Shown: positions 63,871-64,000 of the stretch, piece after piece | Position numbering within the stretch: the stretch's first letter is position 1 | Layout of the letters: each line of letters opens with the position of its first letter | From: CAZRUA01 sp964603125 | GTDB taxonomy: Bacteria > Bacteroidota > Bacteroidia > B-17B0 > Aurantibacillaceae | Assembly: GCA_964603125.1 (NCBI GenBank) | Contig: CAZRUA010000002.1 | Coordinates: forward strand, 56,424 to 120,423 | Reading direction: 5' to 3' | DNA: 64,000 nt | Notes under the pieces: generated by a model | Told to the model about the DNA's origin: nothing | Seen by the model: only the letters and a program-made list of their open reading frames with translations | The model's database searches: none | Program-made: the position numbers and the translations under genes

Positions 63871-64000
63871 ATGAATGAAATAATTTGTCCAAATTGTAAA
63901 AAAGCATTTAAGGTTGATGAGGCTGGATTTGCCGATATACTAAAACAGGTTCGTGATCATCAATTTGAACAGGAGCTTCAAAATAGGCTAAACCTTGCTA
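63871..64000 (+). CDS. DUF2130 protein, N-terminal part (runs off right edge)
   Basis: The ATG at 63871 opens a frame to the window edge (43 residues). It starts with a zinc-ribbon-like CPNCKKAFKVDEAGFADI followed by LKQVRDHQFEQELQNRL, the hallmark start of DUF2130 proteins, which continue with a long coiled coil. The function of the family is not established. It follows galE by 66 nt. Confidence 0.8.
   Translation, partial: MNEIICPNCKKAFKVDEAGFADILKQVRDHQFEQELQNRLNLA

Overview
The window looks like a chromosomal segment of a Bacteroidota (Bacteroidetes) bacterium, probably from the Flavobacteriales/Sphingobacteriales side. Evidence: AT-rich DNA (composition judged by eye, not computed); a PorP/SprF-type outer-membrane protein, a PD40/OmpA protein of the PorE type and a giant adhesin with a C-terminal type IX secretion (T9SS) sorting signal; promoters of the TTTG-n17-22-TAnnTTTG type; and almost no Shine-Dalgarno sequences before start codons. 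I saw no tRNA, rRNA, CRISPR array, insertion sequence or prophage.

Left part (1-36149), mostly housekeeping and envelope genes: obg, porP/sprF-like, a 1901-residue thioester alpha-2-macroglobulin lipoprotein followed by two small lipoproteins, a Fic protein with a repeat-flanked promoter, prfB with its programmed +1 frameshift, a secreted protein made of twelve 18-residue beta repeats, an LD-carboxypeptidase, metG, a PorE-like protein, two paralogous TPR-transmembrane-SpoIIE phosphatases on either side of a double-length D-Ala-D-Ala ligase-like protein and a formimidoylglutamase-like ureohydrolase, rdgB, and the giant PKD/LamG T9SS adhesin. A perfect 26-bp-arm palindrome (253-314) lies between the first two convergent genes.

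Right part (36475-63804), one large surface polysaccharide locus. It opens with a six-gene cassette (rfbF, rfbG, RmlC-like epimerase, C-methyltransferase, hexapeptide acyltransferase, SDR) predicted to make a CDP-linked C-methyl-branched 6-deoxyhexose. Next come an O-acyltransferase, a Wzx flippase, four glycosyltransferases, an antisense deacetylase/GNAT pair, a methyltransferase, and an FkbH-ACP-MaoC-SDR cassette that could make a small ACP-bound acyl substituent. The locus continues with a further GT2, a membrane transglutaminase-like protein, a second deacetylase, a formyltransferase, an AsnB-type amidotransferase, a polytopic membrane protein (polymerase candidate), a GT4 and galE. The window ends inside a DUF2130 gene.

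The genes fit together as follows: nucleotide sugars are made, decorated (methyl, acyl, formyl, amide, deacetyl), assembled by at least six glycosyltransferases and flipped by Wzx. No initiating glycosyl-phosphate transferase, Wza or Wzc is present, so these must lie elsewhere. The least usual elements are the branched-sugar cassette with a Tyr-to-Phe SDR, the FkbH-ACP-MaoC-SDR cassette, the tandem ligase, the repeat-bracketed fic promoter, and candidate leaderless promoters at prfB, porP and galE. All functional calls rest on reading motifs by eye; no database search was run.
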